Assembly: GCA_013389115.1 (NCBI GenBank)
Contig: JACADY010000008.1
Coordinates: forward strand, 1 to 64,000
DNA: 64,000 nucleotides
From: Alphaproteobacteria bacterium
Lineage (GTDB): Bacteria; Pseudomonadota; Alphaproteobacteria; Micropepsales; Micropepsaceae
Reading direction: 5' to 3'
Below the pieces are notes generated by a model. The model made no database searches. It was not told the origin of the DNA and worked only from the letters and a program-made list of their open reading frames with translations. Both the position numbers and the translations under genes were made by a program. Shown piece after piece: positions 44,286-52,782 of the stretch (the stretch's first letter is position 1; every line of letters begins with the position of its first letter).

Positions 44286-45253
44286 TCCTGTGCGCGATTG
44301 CGCTGGCGCTTTCCGCCTGCGCCCCGAGGCTTGCCGAGCGTGGCTCATTGATGGGGCCGCCCGCATTGCTGGAGAAGGCCTGGCGCACACGCGATGGAAT
44401 CAGCCTGCCGCTGCGCGTCTGGAAGGTCGAGCGGCCAAGGGCGGTGATCGTCGCGCTGCACGGCATGAATGACTATTCCCGCGCGTTTGATATGCCGGGC
44501 GCCTGGTGGGCGGATCGGGGCATCGCGGTCTATGCCTATGATCAGCGCGGATTTGGCGAGGCGCCCCAGCGGGGAATCTGGGCGGGCGGCGAAGTGATGG
44601 CGGAGGATGCGCGGGACATGGTCGCGCTCGTGCGGGCCGCGCATCCAGGCATTCCGGTTTACCTCCTGGGGGAAAGCATGGGGGGTGCCGTCGCGATCCT
44701 CGCGGCAACGGGAGATGAGCCCCTTGATGCGGATGGCCTCGTTCTTTCCGCGCCGGCGGTTTGGGGTTGGTCCTCACTGGATTGGTCGGCGCGCGCGGCC
44801 TTGTGGATTACCGCGCATCTTCAGCCCTGGGGGCCCCTTGAGCCCCCGCAAGGATTGAAGATTGTGCCCTCCGACAATCGCGCGGCGCTGCGTGAACTGG
44901 CCAGCGACCCGCTCTTCATCAAGGTAACACGCTCCGACGCGCTTTACGGCCTTGTCGATCTCATGGAGCTGGCAAACGCGAATGCCGCGCGCGTCAGGCT
45001 GCCCGTCCTGCTGCTTTATGGGGGGCGCGACGACATTGTTCCGCCAAGCCCGACGGTAAAGGTCATGCGGGAACTCTCGCCGCAGGCGCGCATCGCCGTT
45101 TATGACAATGGCTATCACATGCTGTTGCGGGATTATCAGCGAGAGAAGGTCTGGCGCGACATCCAGGCGTTCATCGAGGGCACGGAGAGGCCGCTCCCCT
45201 CCGGGAGCGAGAAATCGGCCGAAGAGGCGGCCCGAATTCTGAACGAAATGTGA
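44207..45253 (+). CDS. Lipoprotein alpha/beta hydrolase (monoacylglycerol lipase-like)
   Basis: 348 residues. The first 36 include a hydrophobic stretch ending in the lipobox LSAC, so it is probably a membrane-anchored lipoprotein with an unusually long (about 20 residue) lead before the hydrophobic core. The hydrolase core has the serine nucleophile in LLGESMGGAVAI, an Asp in LLYGGRDDIVPP and His in YDNGYHMLLRD. HGMNDYSRAF near the oxyanion hole is typical of lysophospholipase/monoglyceride lipase relatives. It starts inside the glycosylase gene in another frame, implying shared transcription. Confidence 0.85.
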   Translation: MAEAQSLVRSRDPSGLAGARARFAGLILCAIALALSACAPRLAERGSLMGPPALLEKAWRTRDGISLPLRVWKVERPRAVIVALHGMNDYSRAFDMPGAWWADRGIAVYAYDQRGFGEAPQRGIWAGGEVMAEDARDMVALVRAAHPGIPVYLLGESMGGAVAILAATGDEPLDADGLVLSAPAVWGWSSLDWSARAALWITAHLQPWGPLEPPQGLKIVPSDNRAALRELASDPLFIKVTRSDALYGLVDLMELANANAARVRLPVLLLYGGRDDIVPPSPTVKVMRELSPQARIAVYDNGYHMLLRDYQREKVWRDIQAFIEGTERPLPSGSEKSAEEAARILNEM

Positions 45254-45409
45254 AACCAGGCGCCTTTGATTGAGCGCACAAGCGCGCTCGGTTTCCGGCG
45301 GCGCGCCAATGGCTTCTCAACGATCTCGTGTCTACATTAACGCCACTTAAGCCCGCAAGAATCGGGCGCACGTGTTCGGGGATCATCCACACGAGGGAGT
45401 TCACGTCGC

Positions 45410-46567
45410 ATGACGATGCATCTGTTCAACCGGCCGCTGCGCGCCACCGTCGCTTCCATCATGATGGGCGGCGCGGCGATCGCAAGCCAGCCCGCACTTG
45501 CCGCAAGCCGGGGCGCCGAAACCGTCGCCGGCGGCGAAGCGAGGATCACAGGCACACTCGATGTCGAGTTCGGCTCACGCTTAGCGAGCGGCGCGACGGG
45601 CGTCGATGTCTACACCTATAAAGGCCTGACCATTGGCGATTTGATGGTCTTGAACGGGACGGTGCACCGCACGCCCGAAGAGAAGATGAGCTATTCGATC
45701 AAATTCGACGTGTTCAATCCGGCAAGCCCGGGCCAAGTGGCAAGGGAAGTCGCCATTCAGCGCGGCGATGCGATCATCGATGAGAATGGCGCCTACAAGC
45801 CCGCCGAGGGAAAGCTGCGCCTTGACGTCGTGAAGGGTGCGCAGACCTCTTCCGGCTATTCAGGTGTCCTCAAGGGCCGCGAAGTGACGCGCTGGTGGGA
45901 GATTTCCGAGCAGCTCACGACCGCTCAGCAGCAGGCGACCAAGCTTTATGCGCGCTATGTCGATGGCAAGACCATCGTGATCCAGGTGTCGAACCCCGAC
46001 CCGCTCGGCTTTCAGAACCTCGTCCTTGCCGCCGGCCCATTCAGCTATCTTCCTGAAACGACGGTCAGCGGCAATCTCGACTATGACTATGAACTGGGCA
46101 ATTGGCTGACCGACAACGATGGCATCAAGCTCACCTATACGCTGGATGGCCAGCCGGTGACCGACAAGATCACGGGCTCCATTCACTTTGTAGAAGAGGA
46201 AGGCACCGCAACGGTCGGTAGCACGATGGTCTCCTACACCGGCTATTACGATTATTCACTGCGCTTCAATGAAACGGCCGTTGTCCCCGACCAGGCCTTC
46301 TTCGATGGCAACAATGAACAGTCGGAACTCGACGCCTTCTTCTCAAGTGGCGACACCTCAAAGCCAGGCATCTATGGCCGCGTGTATTTCAAGGACGCGG
46401 AAGACAACTGCAAGATGGTGAAGGGCCAGGACGGTACCGAGGCCTGCGTCGGACCGACCCGTTCTGTGATCACCTATGACCTCAAGGCGACGGGCCTCTC
46501 CTATGCCCAGCTTGCTGCCTGGTTCAAGATCGAGACGTTGGTTGTTGGTCCGTTTACGGACGAATAA
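45410..46567 (+). CDS. Hypothetical secreted protein
   Basis: 385 residues with a signal peptide (TVASIMMGGAAIASQPALAA, cleavage near residue 32). The mature part is rich in Gly, Thr, Asp and aromatic residues with predicted beta character (for example GLTIGDLMVLNGTVHRT, TKLYARYVDGKTIVIQVSN) and two Cys close to the C-terminus (CKMVKGQDGTEAC) that could form a disulfide. I recognise no family. It has no C-terminal sorting signal of its own, unlike the protein at 47233. It ends at a strong terminator and stands alone. Confidence 0.78.
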   Translation: MTMHLFNRPLRATVASIMMGGAAIASQPALAASRGAETVAGGEARITGTLDVEFGSRLASGATGVDVYTYKGLTIGDLMVLNGTVHRTPEEKMSYSIKFDVFNPASPGQVAREVAIQRGDAIIDENGAYKPAEGKLRLDVVKGAQTSSGYSGVLKGREVTRWWEISEQLTTAQQQATKLYARYVDGKTIVIQVSNPDPLGFQNLVLAAGPFSYLPETTVSGNLDYDYELGNWLTDNDGIKLTYTLDGQPVTDKITGSIHFVEEEGTATVGSTMVSYTGYYDYSLRFNETAVVPDQAFFDGNNEQSELDAFFSSGDTSKPGIYGRVYFKDAEDNCKMVKGQDGTEACVGPTRSVITYDLKATGLSYAQLAAWFKIETLVVGPFTDE

Positions 46568-46593
46568 AACTTGTGATCGGTAAAGGGCTTAAG

Positions 46594-46622
46594 CGGCGCT
46601 GGCAAAACCGGCGCCGTTTTTG
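46594..46622 (+). terminator. Terminator after the secreted protein gene
   Basis: CGGCGCTGG (46594-46602) pairs with CCGGCGCCG (46608-46616), nine pairs with one G-U, around CAAAA, followed by TTTTTG. A strong intrinsic terminator. Confidence 0.85.
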
Positions 46623-46861
46623 TGAATGATTGGCGAATCATGAAGCCAGCGTAACCTGAGCGTCGATAGCATTCATGCGGTTCCATTGAGTGCGGCGCGC
46701 GCGATCTTTTTTGTGGAAAACGCTGAGGTCTTGTCCGTTTGCAACGGCGCTTTGGGTTGCCTTAGGCATGGCGAATCGTTAAAGTTAAAATTGCTTGGGT
46801 AACGGGCTTCGCCCACCAGGAAACTCGATGGTCGGCTTGCGTCGGCTTTCGGGCGGATGAT

Positions 46862-46943
46862 CGGTTCACTCCCCTTTCGGACCAGGGTTTTGTGAGAGTG
46901 CCCGTGGGCATTTTCACGCAAAGTCTGGGTCCTTTCGTGACCG
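46862..46943. other. Long imperfect hairpin, possible structured RNA or palindromic element
   Basis: The core GTGAGAGTGCC (46892-46902) pairs with GGCATTTTCAC (46907-46917) over eleven pairs with a CGTG loop. Next to it GGGTTTT (46885-46891) pairs with AAAGTCT (46920-46926), then GGACC (46879-46883) with GGTCC (46928-46932). An outer stem CGGTTCAC (46862-46869) meets GTGACCG (46937-46943) across an internal loop. In all about 30 pairs in 82 bases. No T-run follows. Confidence 0.5.
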
Positions 46944-47232
46944 GCTAGATGGATTTGAGACAGGCCGCGCACCGCTCGGCGGTGATGGGCGGCTATTTGT
47001 TCACGGGTGCGGTTTTTTGCATGCGTATGAAAGTCTGGATATTCGGCCCGGCGCAGAAATCTCAGGTCGCGGAACCCCGTGTTCCGCCGGCGGGATTGCG
47101 TCTGAGAGTCACGGACGAAGGCTCGTTCTGCTTTGCACCTTGGGGCGCGGCCCCTTTCGAAACTTCAACCCCCGCATGGCGCGCCTGAATGCGCCCACGC
47201 CTTTCTGACGCCACCACGACGGAGTATCCCCG

Positions 47233-47886
47233 ATGAGACTGTTCCTGTTTGCCGCCGCCTTCTCGCTGTGCACGACGGGCGCCTATGCGGCGTCGTTCCA
47301 GAACGGCGACTTTGAGGATGGCCCCGCCACCAACAGCATCGTCTTTGTCCCCCGCAACTCCACCGAGATTGCGGCCTGGGAACCGTTGAAGGACGGCGTC
47401 TACTACTTCAACGACGACTATTGGCAAACGGGTTCTGGCAACAACGCCATTTATCTTTCGGATGGCGTTCGCCAGAGCGGCATTTGGCAAAAGGTCGACA
47501 CGATCGCCGGTCAGCATTATTACGGCTCGTTCCTCATGGCCGGCGACCCGACCGACGCGGCCGACAAGCGCGTGCAGGTGCGCGTCTATGAAGGTGCTGG
47601 CGGCAACCCGCAAGGCATCATTTTCAAGGAATATTACGACTTCAAGCAGGCAGGTCACACGGCCCAGAATATGGGCTGGACGCGCGTATTCTTTGACTTT
47701 GTCGCAACGAGCAGCCGCACGACGATAGAGTTCAAATCGGTGACGGAAAACAGCATCAAGGGCGCGGTGATTGACGGCATCACCTTTGGCACCTCACCCG
47801 TGACGCAGGTCCCGCTGCCCTTCGCGCTCACCCTCTTCCTCTCCGGCCTTGCGGGTCTGAAGACGCTCGGACGCCGCCGCGGCTAG
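47233..47886 (+). CDS. Secreted protein with PEP-CTERM-like (VPLP) C-terminal sorting signal
   Basis: 217 residues. Signal peptide RLFLFAAAFSLCTTGAYA (cleavage near residue 19), then a beta-rich domain starting SFQNGDFEDGPA, reminiscent of DUF642/choice-of-anchor domains that bind carbohydrate. The end reads VPLPFALTLFLSGLAGLKTL followed by GRRRG: a V-P-x-P motif, a hydrophobic helix and an Arg cluster, the tripartite exosortase signal. Such proteins are exported and processed by an exosortase in exopolysaccharide-making bacteria. No exosortase is in this window. A hairpin lies downstream. Confidence 0.85.
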   Translation: MRLFLFAAAFSLCTTGAYAASFQNGDFEDGPATNSIVFVPRNSTEIAAWEPLKDGVYYFNDDYWQTGSGNNAIYLSDGVRQSGIWQKVDTIAGQHYYGSFLMAGDPTDAADKRVQVRVYEGAGGNPQGIIFKEYYDFKQAGHTAQNMGWTRVFFDFVATSSRTTIEFKSVTENSIKGAVIDGITFGTSPVTQVPLPFALTLFLSGLAGLKTLGRRRG

Positions 47887-47913
47887 CGCAACGTGCGGAA
47901 AAGTGATGCGGGG

Positions 47914-47937
47914 ACGGGCCGGTATCTGCCGGCCCGT
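47914..47937 (+). terminator. Terminator-like hairpin after the PEP-CTERM-like gene
   Basis: ACGGGCCGG (47914-47922) pairs with CCGGCCCGT (47929-47937), nine pairs around a six-base loop. The trailing sequence TGCCGTTTG is only weakly T-rich, so termination may be partial. Confidence 0.55.
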
Positions 47938-48016
47938 TGCCGTTTGCGCTCGCAAGGCGCGGCGGCGCATTGCGACGGGGCCGCAAGGGCTTGGGGCTGC
48001 GAGGGATTGATAGGAA

Positions 48017-48091
48017 TGGTGGGCGGTGCAGGGATTGAACCTGCGACCCCTGCCGTGTGAAAGCAGTGCTCTACCGCTGAGCTAACCGCCC
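48017..48091 (-). tRNA. tRNA-Val (anticodon CAC)
   Basis: Read on the minus strand, acceptor arms GGGCGGT and ACCGCCC pair over seven bases, the D arm reads TTAGCTCAGCGGTAGAGC, the anticodon stem CTGCT/GGCAG encloses TTCACAC with anticodon CAC at the middle, and the T arm is GCAGG-TTCAATC-CCTGC. Discriminator A and an encoded CCA follow. It decodes GUG, a frequent Val codon in this genome. It lies downstream of gph on the same strand. Confidence 0.93.
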
Positions 48092-48137
48092 CCGCACCCG
48101 AAGAGGCAACGCGTATAGGCTTTCACCCTGCGCGAAG

Positions 48138-48818
48138 TCAAGACACAGCCTGAAGGCCGCTGATCGCCGGCAACAGCGCATCGAATTGGCTGATGAGCGC
48201 GTCCCCGCCGAGTTCGGCCGCCGGGATCGCCGTATAGCCAAAGTCGACAAGGATGACGGGTACCGCCGCGTTGCGCGCGGCCGCAACATCGGTCTCGCTG
48301 TCCCCGACCATGACGGCGAATGCTTTGTCTCCGCCTGAGCGCGTAATGCATTCAAGCAGATGCCGGGGATCCGGCTTGCGAAAGGGCAAGGCCCGCGCGC
48401 CGATCACGACATCGAAGAAGGAGAGCAGTTCCAACTCCGCCAGCAGTTGCATCGCAAGCGGGTGTGGCTTGTTCGTGCACACGCTCAAGAGCGCGCCCTC
48501 GTCCTGAAGGCTCTGCAGCGTTTCCCTGACGCCAGGAAATGGGCGGCTATTGGCGGACAGATTACGCCCATAGAAATCGAGAAATGCCTCGACATGGCCC
48601 TCGATCGATGCGGGATCAACCGCGGCGCCTGTATGCGCGAAGCCCGCTTCGATCAATGCCCGCGCGCCGCGCCCTACGAGGTGGCGCACGACGTGTTCAT
48701 CAAGGCGGCGCCGGCCCGCCCGGGCAAGGACGGCGTTTGTCGCCGCCGTCAGATCGGGTGCGGTGTCGACCAGTGTGCCATCGAGGTCGAACGCGATCGC
48801 AAGACCTTGGATTTTCAT
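48138..48818 (-). CDS. gph: Phosphoglycolate phosphatase
   Basis: A 226-residue HAD-family phosphatase. Motif I FDLDGTLVDTAPDL (nucleophile Asp11 and acid Asp13), motif II SVCTNKPHPLAM near 117, and motif IV VGDSETDVAAARNA near 172 are intact. The helical cap domain between residues 20 and 85 fits Gph. It clears 2-phosphoglycolate from oxidised DNA ends and metabolism. Divergent from glmU, with tRNA-Val after it. Other HAD phosphatases are possible, but Gph is the best match. Confidence 0.9.
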   Translation of the reverse strand: MKIQGLAIAFDLDGTLVDTAPDLTAATNAVLARAGRRRLDEHVVRHLVGRGARALIEAGFAHTGAAVDPASIEGHVEAFLDFYGRNLSANSRPFPGVRETLQSLQDEGALLSVCTNKPHPLAMQLLAELELLSFFDVVIGARALPFRKPDPRHLLECITRSGGDKAFAVMVGDSETDVAAARNAAVPVILVDFGYTAIPAAELGGDALISQFDALLPAISGLQAVS

Positions 48819-48947
48819 GAATTTTCGCTTTCCAGCGCGCCGCTGTAAACAAGAGGTAACATTTCGTCAGTTCTGATGCTGCACGGCCTGTGAGAAGGTC
48901 AATCCATTCCATGCATCCACAACACCATGTGTCCAAGCGCCGGGTCG

Positions 48948-50336
48948 ATGTCTACAAAATCTGACGCGTCATCCAAGGCCCATCCGCTCGCTGCCATCAT
49001 TCTGGCGGCCGGATTGGGCACCAGAATGAAGTCGGCAACGCCAAAGGTGCTGCACACTGTCGCCGGACGCCCGCTTCTGGGCCATATGGTGATGACGCTG
49101 AAGGCGCTGCAGCCGTCGCGCCTCGTCGTCGTCGTCGGCAGGGCGCAGGAGCAGGTGGCGGCCTATGCAAGTGGGCTGGACGCGGCCATCGCCGTGCAGG
49201 ATCCGCCCAAGGGAACGGGACATGCCGCGGCCTGCGCGCGGACCGCGCTCGAGGGCTTTGCGGGCGACGTGCTGGTCCTCTACGGCGACAATCCGCTCCT
49301 GACGCCCGCAACGCTGGAGAAACTGCGCGCCGCAAAGACGAAGGAGACGGCGCTCGTTCTGATGGGCTTCCGCCCGCACGACCCGGGGCCTTATGGCCGT
49401 CTCATCCTCAATGAGGAGGGCGGGCTTGAGGCCATCATCGAAGCCCGCGACGCATCGGATGCTCAGCGCCGCATCGGCTTTTGCAACGCAGGCGGTTTTC
49501 TGCTCGATGCGGGCCTGCTCTTCGATCTGCTGGGCGGCCTCTCCAGCGACAACGCGCAAGGCGAGTACTACCTCACCGACATCGTGAAAGGCGCCCGCGC
49601 GCGTGGCCTGTCCTGCGCCGCGATCGAGGCGCCCGCCGATGACGTCATGGGCGTCAACAACCGTGCTGAGCTTGCGGATGTGGAGCGCATCTATCAGGCG
49701 CGCCGCCGCCGTGAGGCCATGCTGGCGGGCGTGACGCTCGCCGATCCGGACACGGTGTATTTCAGCGCCGACACCATATTGGGTGAAGATGTGACGGTCG
49801 GTCAGAACGTCGTCTTCGGCCCGGCGGTGCGCGTGGCGAACACTGTCACCATCAAGCCCTTCTGCCATTTGGAGGGTGTGGTGGTGGAGGAAGGCGCGAT
49901 CATCGGTCCCTTCGCGCGCCTGCGTCCAGGTTCGGTCATCGGCGCCAACGCGCATATCGGCAATTTCGTCGAGACGAAGAACGCGCGGATCGGTGAGGGT
50001 GCCAAGGCGAACCATCTCACCTATCTTGGCGATGCGACGGTCGGCGCCGGCGCGAACATCGGCGCAGGCACCATCACCTGCAACTATGACGGCTTTGAGA
50101 AGTTCAAGACCGAGATCGGGGCGGGCGCGTTCATCGGCTCGAACAGCGCGCTCGTTGCTCCCGTTGCGATCGGCGATGGCGCCTATGTCGGCGCGGGTTC
50201 CGTGATCACGAAGGACGTGAGCGCGGACTCCCTGGCCGTTGAGCGTGCCACGCAAAAGGAAGTTGATCAGTGGGCGGCCCGCTTCCGCACGCGCAAGCGT
50301 CAGGAAAAGGCCGCGCGTCAGAAAGAGGGGAAGTGA
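48948..50336 (+). CDS. glmU: Bifunctional N-acetylglucosamine-1-phosphate uridyltransferase / glucosamine-1-phosphate acetyltransferase
   Basis: A 462-residue enzyme making UDP-GlcNAc for peptidoglycan, LPS and here also PseB. The N-terminal pyrophosphorylase has LAAGLGTRMKSATPKVLH and VLYGDNPLL; the C-terminal left-handed beta-helix has hexapeptide repeats and the acetyltransferase site GNFVETKNARIGEGAKANHL with GTITCNYDGFEK. The frame opens at 48927 and the start could be there; 48948 gives the usual length. glmS begins two bases after the stop, the standard glmUS operon. Confidence 0.97.
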   Translation: MSTKSDASSKAHPLAAIILAAGLGTRMKSATPKVLHTVAGRPLLGHMVMTLKALQPSRLVVVVGRAQEQVAAYASGLDAAIAVQDPPKGTGHAAACARTALEGFAGDVLVLYGDNPLLTPATLEKLRAAKTKETALVLMGFRPHDPGPYGRLILNEEGGLEAIIEARDASDAQRRIGFCNAGGFLLDAGLLFDLLGGLSSDNAQGEYYLTDIVKGARARGLSCAAIEAPADDVMGVNNRAELADVERIYQARRRREAMLAGVTLADPDTVYFSADTILGEDVTVGQNVVFGPAVRVANTVTIKPFCHLEGVVVEEGAIIGPFARLRPGSVIGANAHIGNFVETKNARIGEGAKANHLTYLGDATVGAGANIGAGTITCNYDGFEKFKTEIGAGAFIGSNSALVAPVAIGDGAYVGAGSVITKDVSADSLAVERATQKEVDQWAARFRTRKRQEKAARQKEGK

Positions 50337-50338
50337 GC

Positions 50339-52162
50339 ATGTGCGGTATCGTCGGCATCCTCGGCAAGGAAGATGCAGCCCCCCTGATACTGGACGCGTT
50401 GCGCCGCCTTGAATATCGCGGCTATGACTCGGCCGGCATCGCCACCTTGAACGCGGGCGAAATCGACCGCCGCCGCAGTCCTGGCAAGCTGAGCAATCTC
50501 GGCACGGTTCTGATGCAAAGGCCGCTGCCCGGCCGCATCGGCATTGGTCACACGCGCTGGGCGACGCACGGCGCGCCGACCGAGCGCAACGCCCATCCCC
50601 ACGCCTCGCAGAAGGTTGCGGTCGTCCACAACGGCATCATCGAGAATTTCCGCAGCCTGCGTGATGAGCTGACGGGGCTCGGTCACGCCTTCGAGACGGA
50701 AACGGATACCGAGGTTGTGGTCCATCTCGTCACCGAATACCTCAATCGCGGACTGGATCCTCAGGCCGCTTCGGCCAAGGCCTTCAAGCGTCTCGAGGGC
50801 GCATTTGCGCTCGTCGTCATGTTCGCCGGCCACCCCGACCTTCTCGTTTGTGCGCGCCGAGGCAGTCCGCTGGCGATCGGCGAGGGCGACGGCGAAATGT
50901 TCATCGGCTCGGATGCCTTCGCGCTCGCGCCCTTCACCAATCGCGTCGTCTATCTTGAGGAAGGCGACTGGGCTGTTGTGCGCGCGCATGGAGCCGCGAT
51001 CTACGATGAAAGCGACAAGGCGGTAACGCGCGAGCCGAAGATCACGACGCTGGCGGCAACCCTCGTCGACAAAGGCAATCACCGCCACTTCATGGCGAAG
51101 GAAATCTTTGAGCAGCCCGAAGTCATCGGCCACACGCTGAACGCCTATGTGAACCCGGTGACGCAATCGATCGCGCTGCCCAAGACGGCGATCGACTTGG
51201 CCGGAGCGACGCGGATCACGACTATCGCCTGCGGCACGGCCCATTATGCCGGGGCCATTGGCCGCTACTGGTTCGAGATGTTGGCGAAGATTCCGGCGGA
51301 GGCCGATATCGCTTCTGAGTTTCGTTACCGCGAGCCCGTTCTGCCCAAGGGCGGCTTGGCGCTTTTCGTGTCCCAGTCGGGAGAGACGGCGGACACGCTC
51401 GCCGCGCTGCGTCATTGCAAGGCGCTCGGCCAGAAGATCGCCAGCATCGTCAATGTCGCGGAAAGCTCGATCGCGCGGGAATCGCAAGGCGTATACCCCA
51501 CGCATGCGGGGCCAGAGATTGGCGTCGCCTCGACCAAGGCCTTTACCTGCCAGCTCGCGGTCCTTGCCGCGCTTGCGAGCGCGGCGGGCCGCGCGCGCGG
51601 CACGCTCTCCGCTGCGGATGAGCAGCGTTACGTGCAGTCGTTGATCGAGGTGCCTGCCAAGATCAACACGATCCTGGAGCAGGATGCGAAATTTGCCGGC
51701 ATCGCGACGGAATTGGCCAAGGCGCGCGACGTGCTGTTCCTCGGCCGGGGCGTATCTTATCCGCTGGCGCTTGAAGGCGCGCTGAAGCTGAAGGAGATCT
51801 CCTATATCCACGCCGAGGGCTATGCGGCCGGCGAAATGAAGCACGGGCCGATTGCGCTCATTGATGAGAATGTGCCGGTCATCGTCGTCGCGCCCCACGA
51901 TTCGCTCTTCGAGAAGACGGTCTCGAACATGCATGAATCGATGGCGCGCGGCGGCCGCGTGATCCTCATCTCGGATAAGCGCGGCATCGATGAGGCAGGC
52001 GACAATGCCTGGATGCGGATTGAAATCCCGGAAATCGATCCGATCCTCGCGCCGCTTCTCTATGCCGTGCCGGTTCAGCTTCTCGCCTATCACACGGCAG
52101 TGGTGAAGGGCACGGATGTGGACCAGCCGCGCAACCTCGCCAAGTCGGTGACCGTGGAATAG
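50339..52162 (+). CDS. glmS: Glutamine--fructose-6-phosphate aminotransferase (isomerising)
   Basis: A 607-residue enzyme converting fructose-6-phosphate and glutamine into glucosamine-6-phosphate. The start is certain because Cys2 of MCGIVGI is the glutaminase nucleophile after Met removal; the ribosome-binding site is AGAGGGGAAG. GHTRWATHGAPTERNAHPH and the two SIS domains (FVSQSGETADTL near 350, LGRGVSYPLALEGALKLKE near 470) are complete. The C-terminal DQPRNLAKSVTVE is canonical. Coupled to glmU by a two-base gap. No riboswitch or ribozyme can fit in that gap. Confidence 0.98.
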   Translation: MCGIVGILGKEDAAPLILDALRRLEYRGYDSAGIATLNAGEIDRRRSPGKLSNLGTVLMQRPLPGRIGIGHTRWATHGAPTERNAHPHASQKVAVVHNGIIENFRSLRDELTGLGHAFETETDTEVVVHLVTEYLNRGLDPQAASAKAFKRLEGAFALVVMFAGHPDLLVCARRGSPLAIGEGDGEMFIGSDAFALAPFTNRVVYLEEGDWAVVRAHGAAIYDESDKAVTREPKITTLAATLVDKGNHRHFMAKEIFEQPEVIGHTLNAYVNPVTQSIALPKTAIDLAGATRITTIACGTAHYAGAIGRYWFEMLAKIPAEADIASEFRYREPVLPKGGLALFVSQSGETADTLAALRHCKALGQKIASIVNVAESSIARESQGVYPTHAGPEIGVASTKAFTCQLAVLAALASAAGRARGTLSAADEQRYVQSLIEVPAKINTILEQDAKFAGIATELAKARDVLFLGRGVSYPLALEGALKLKEISYIHAEGYAAGEMKHGPIALIDENVPVIVVAPHDSLFEKTVSNMHESMARGGRVILISDKRGIDEAGDNAWMRIEIPEIDPILAPLLYAVPVQLLAYHTAVVKGTDVDQPRNLAKSVTVE

Positions 52163-52166
52163 GACG

Positions 52167-52757
52167 TCAACCCTTGAAGGAGGAAAGCCGCGCCGCGATC
52201 CCTGCCTTCACTGAGGGCCACTCCTCGGCGATGACACTGAAATAGACGCTGTCGCGCTTATATCCATCCGGAAGCACCAGATGTCGCCGGAAGATGCCTT
52301 CTTGCGTCGCGCCCAGCTTGCGCATGGCCGCCCAGGACTGCGCATTGCGCGAATCGAGTTTGAACTCGACCCGGTTGAAGGCGAGCGCCTCGAACGCATG
52401 ACTCATGAGCGCCAGTTTCGTCGCCGGATTGGTGCTCCCGCCCTGAAAGGGCTTTGGATACCAGGTCGAGCCGATTTCAAGCCGCTTATGCGCGGGCACG
52501 ACGGCCAGATAGCTCGACGAGCCGGCGATCTCACCCGACGCCGCATCGATGACGACAAAGCAGATGCCCTCGCCCGTATCGAGGAGGCGCAAGGAGAGAT
52601 CGAACCAGGCATCGAAGGTGGCGCCGTGGTGGTTCTGCGCGTGAAAGCGCCAGAGTTCCGGATCTGCGGCAACAACGCGCAGGGGCTCGCGATGTGTTGG
52701 GAGAAGAGGTTCAAGCCGGACGAAATCATTGCTAAGGACAACAGGCTCGACTTTCAT
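52167..52757 (-). CDS. GNAT acetyltransferase (RimJ/RimL-like)
   Basis: 196 residues from the ATG at 52757, which has GCGGAG upstream; the frame extends to 52832 across the rpiA start. VVLSNDFVRLEPLLPTHREP opens the domain; IGSTWYPKPFQGGSTNPATK holds the acetyl-CoA site and FNRVEFKLDSRNAQSWAAMRK is the typical RimJ-like strand-helix. It might acetylate a ribosomal protein or small amine; no specific substrate is indicated. Convergent with glmS, four bases apart. Confidence 0.88.
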   Translation of the reverse strand: MKVEPVVLSNDFVRLEPLLPTHREPLRVVAADPELWRFHAQNHHGATFDAWFDLSLRLLDTGEGICFVVIDAASGEIAGSSSYLAVVPAHKRLEIGSTWYPKPFQGGSTNPATKLALMSHAFEALAFNRVEFKLDSRNAQSWAAMRKLGATQEGIFRRHLVLPDGYKRDSVYFSVIAEEWPSVKAGIAARLSSFKG

Positions 52758-52782
52758 GACCAACTCCGCTTGAGTGCCACGG

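Larger units (their letters stand above)
46568..47232. other. 665-base gene-free region with structured elements
   Basis: Between two secreted-protein genes. It contains the terminator of the upstream gene (46594-46622) and a long imperfect hairpin (46862-46943). A 79-codon frame at 46949-47188 has no ribosome-binding site or known domain and is not called. Base composition of 46680-46830 is less GC-rich than the surroundings. Confidence 0.5.

Noticed and set aside
46949-47188. 79-codon frame in the gap before the PEP-CTERM-like gene
   Set aside because: No ribosome-binding site, no signal or domain, and it overlaps structured sequence; not supported as a gene.
50337-50338. glmS ribozyme or riboswitch upstream of glmS
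   Set aside because: Only two bases separate glmU and glmS, leaving no room for a leader structure; glmS ribozymes are a feature of Gram-positive bacteria.
50318-52093. 591-codon open frame opposite glmS
   Set aside because: A shadow of GC-rich coding sequence on the other strand; glmS is beyond doubt and the antisense translation shows no domain.
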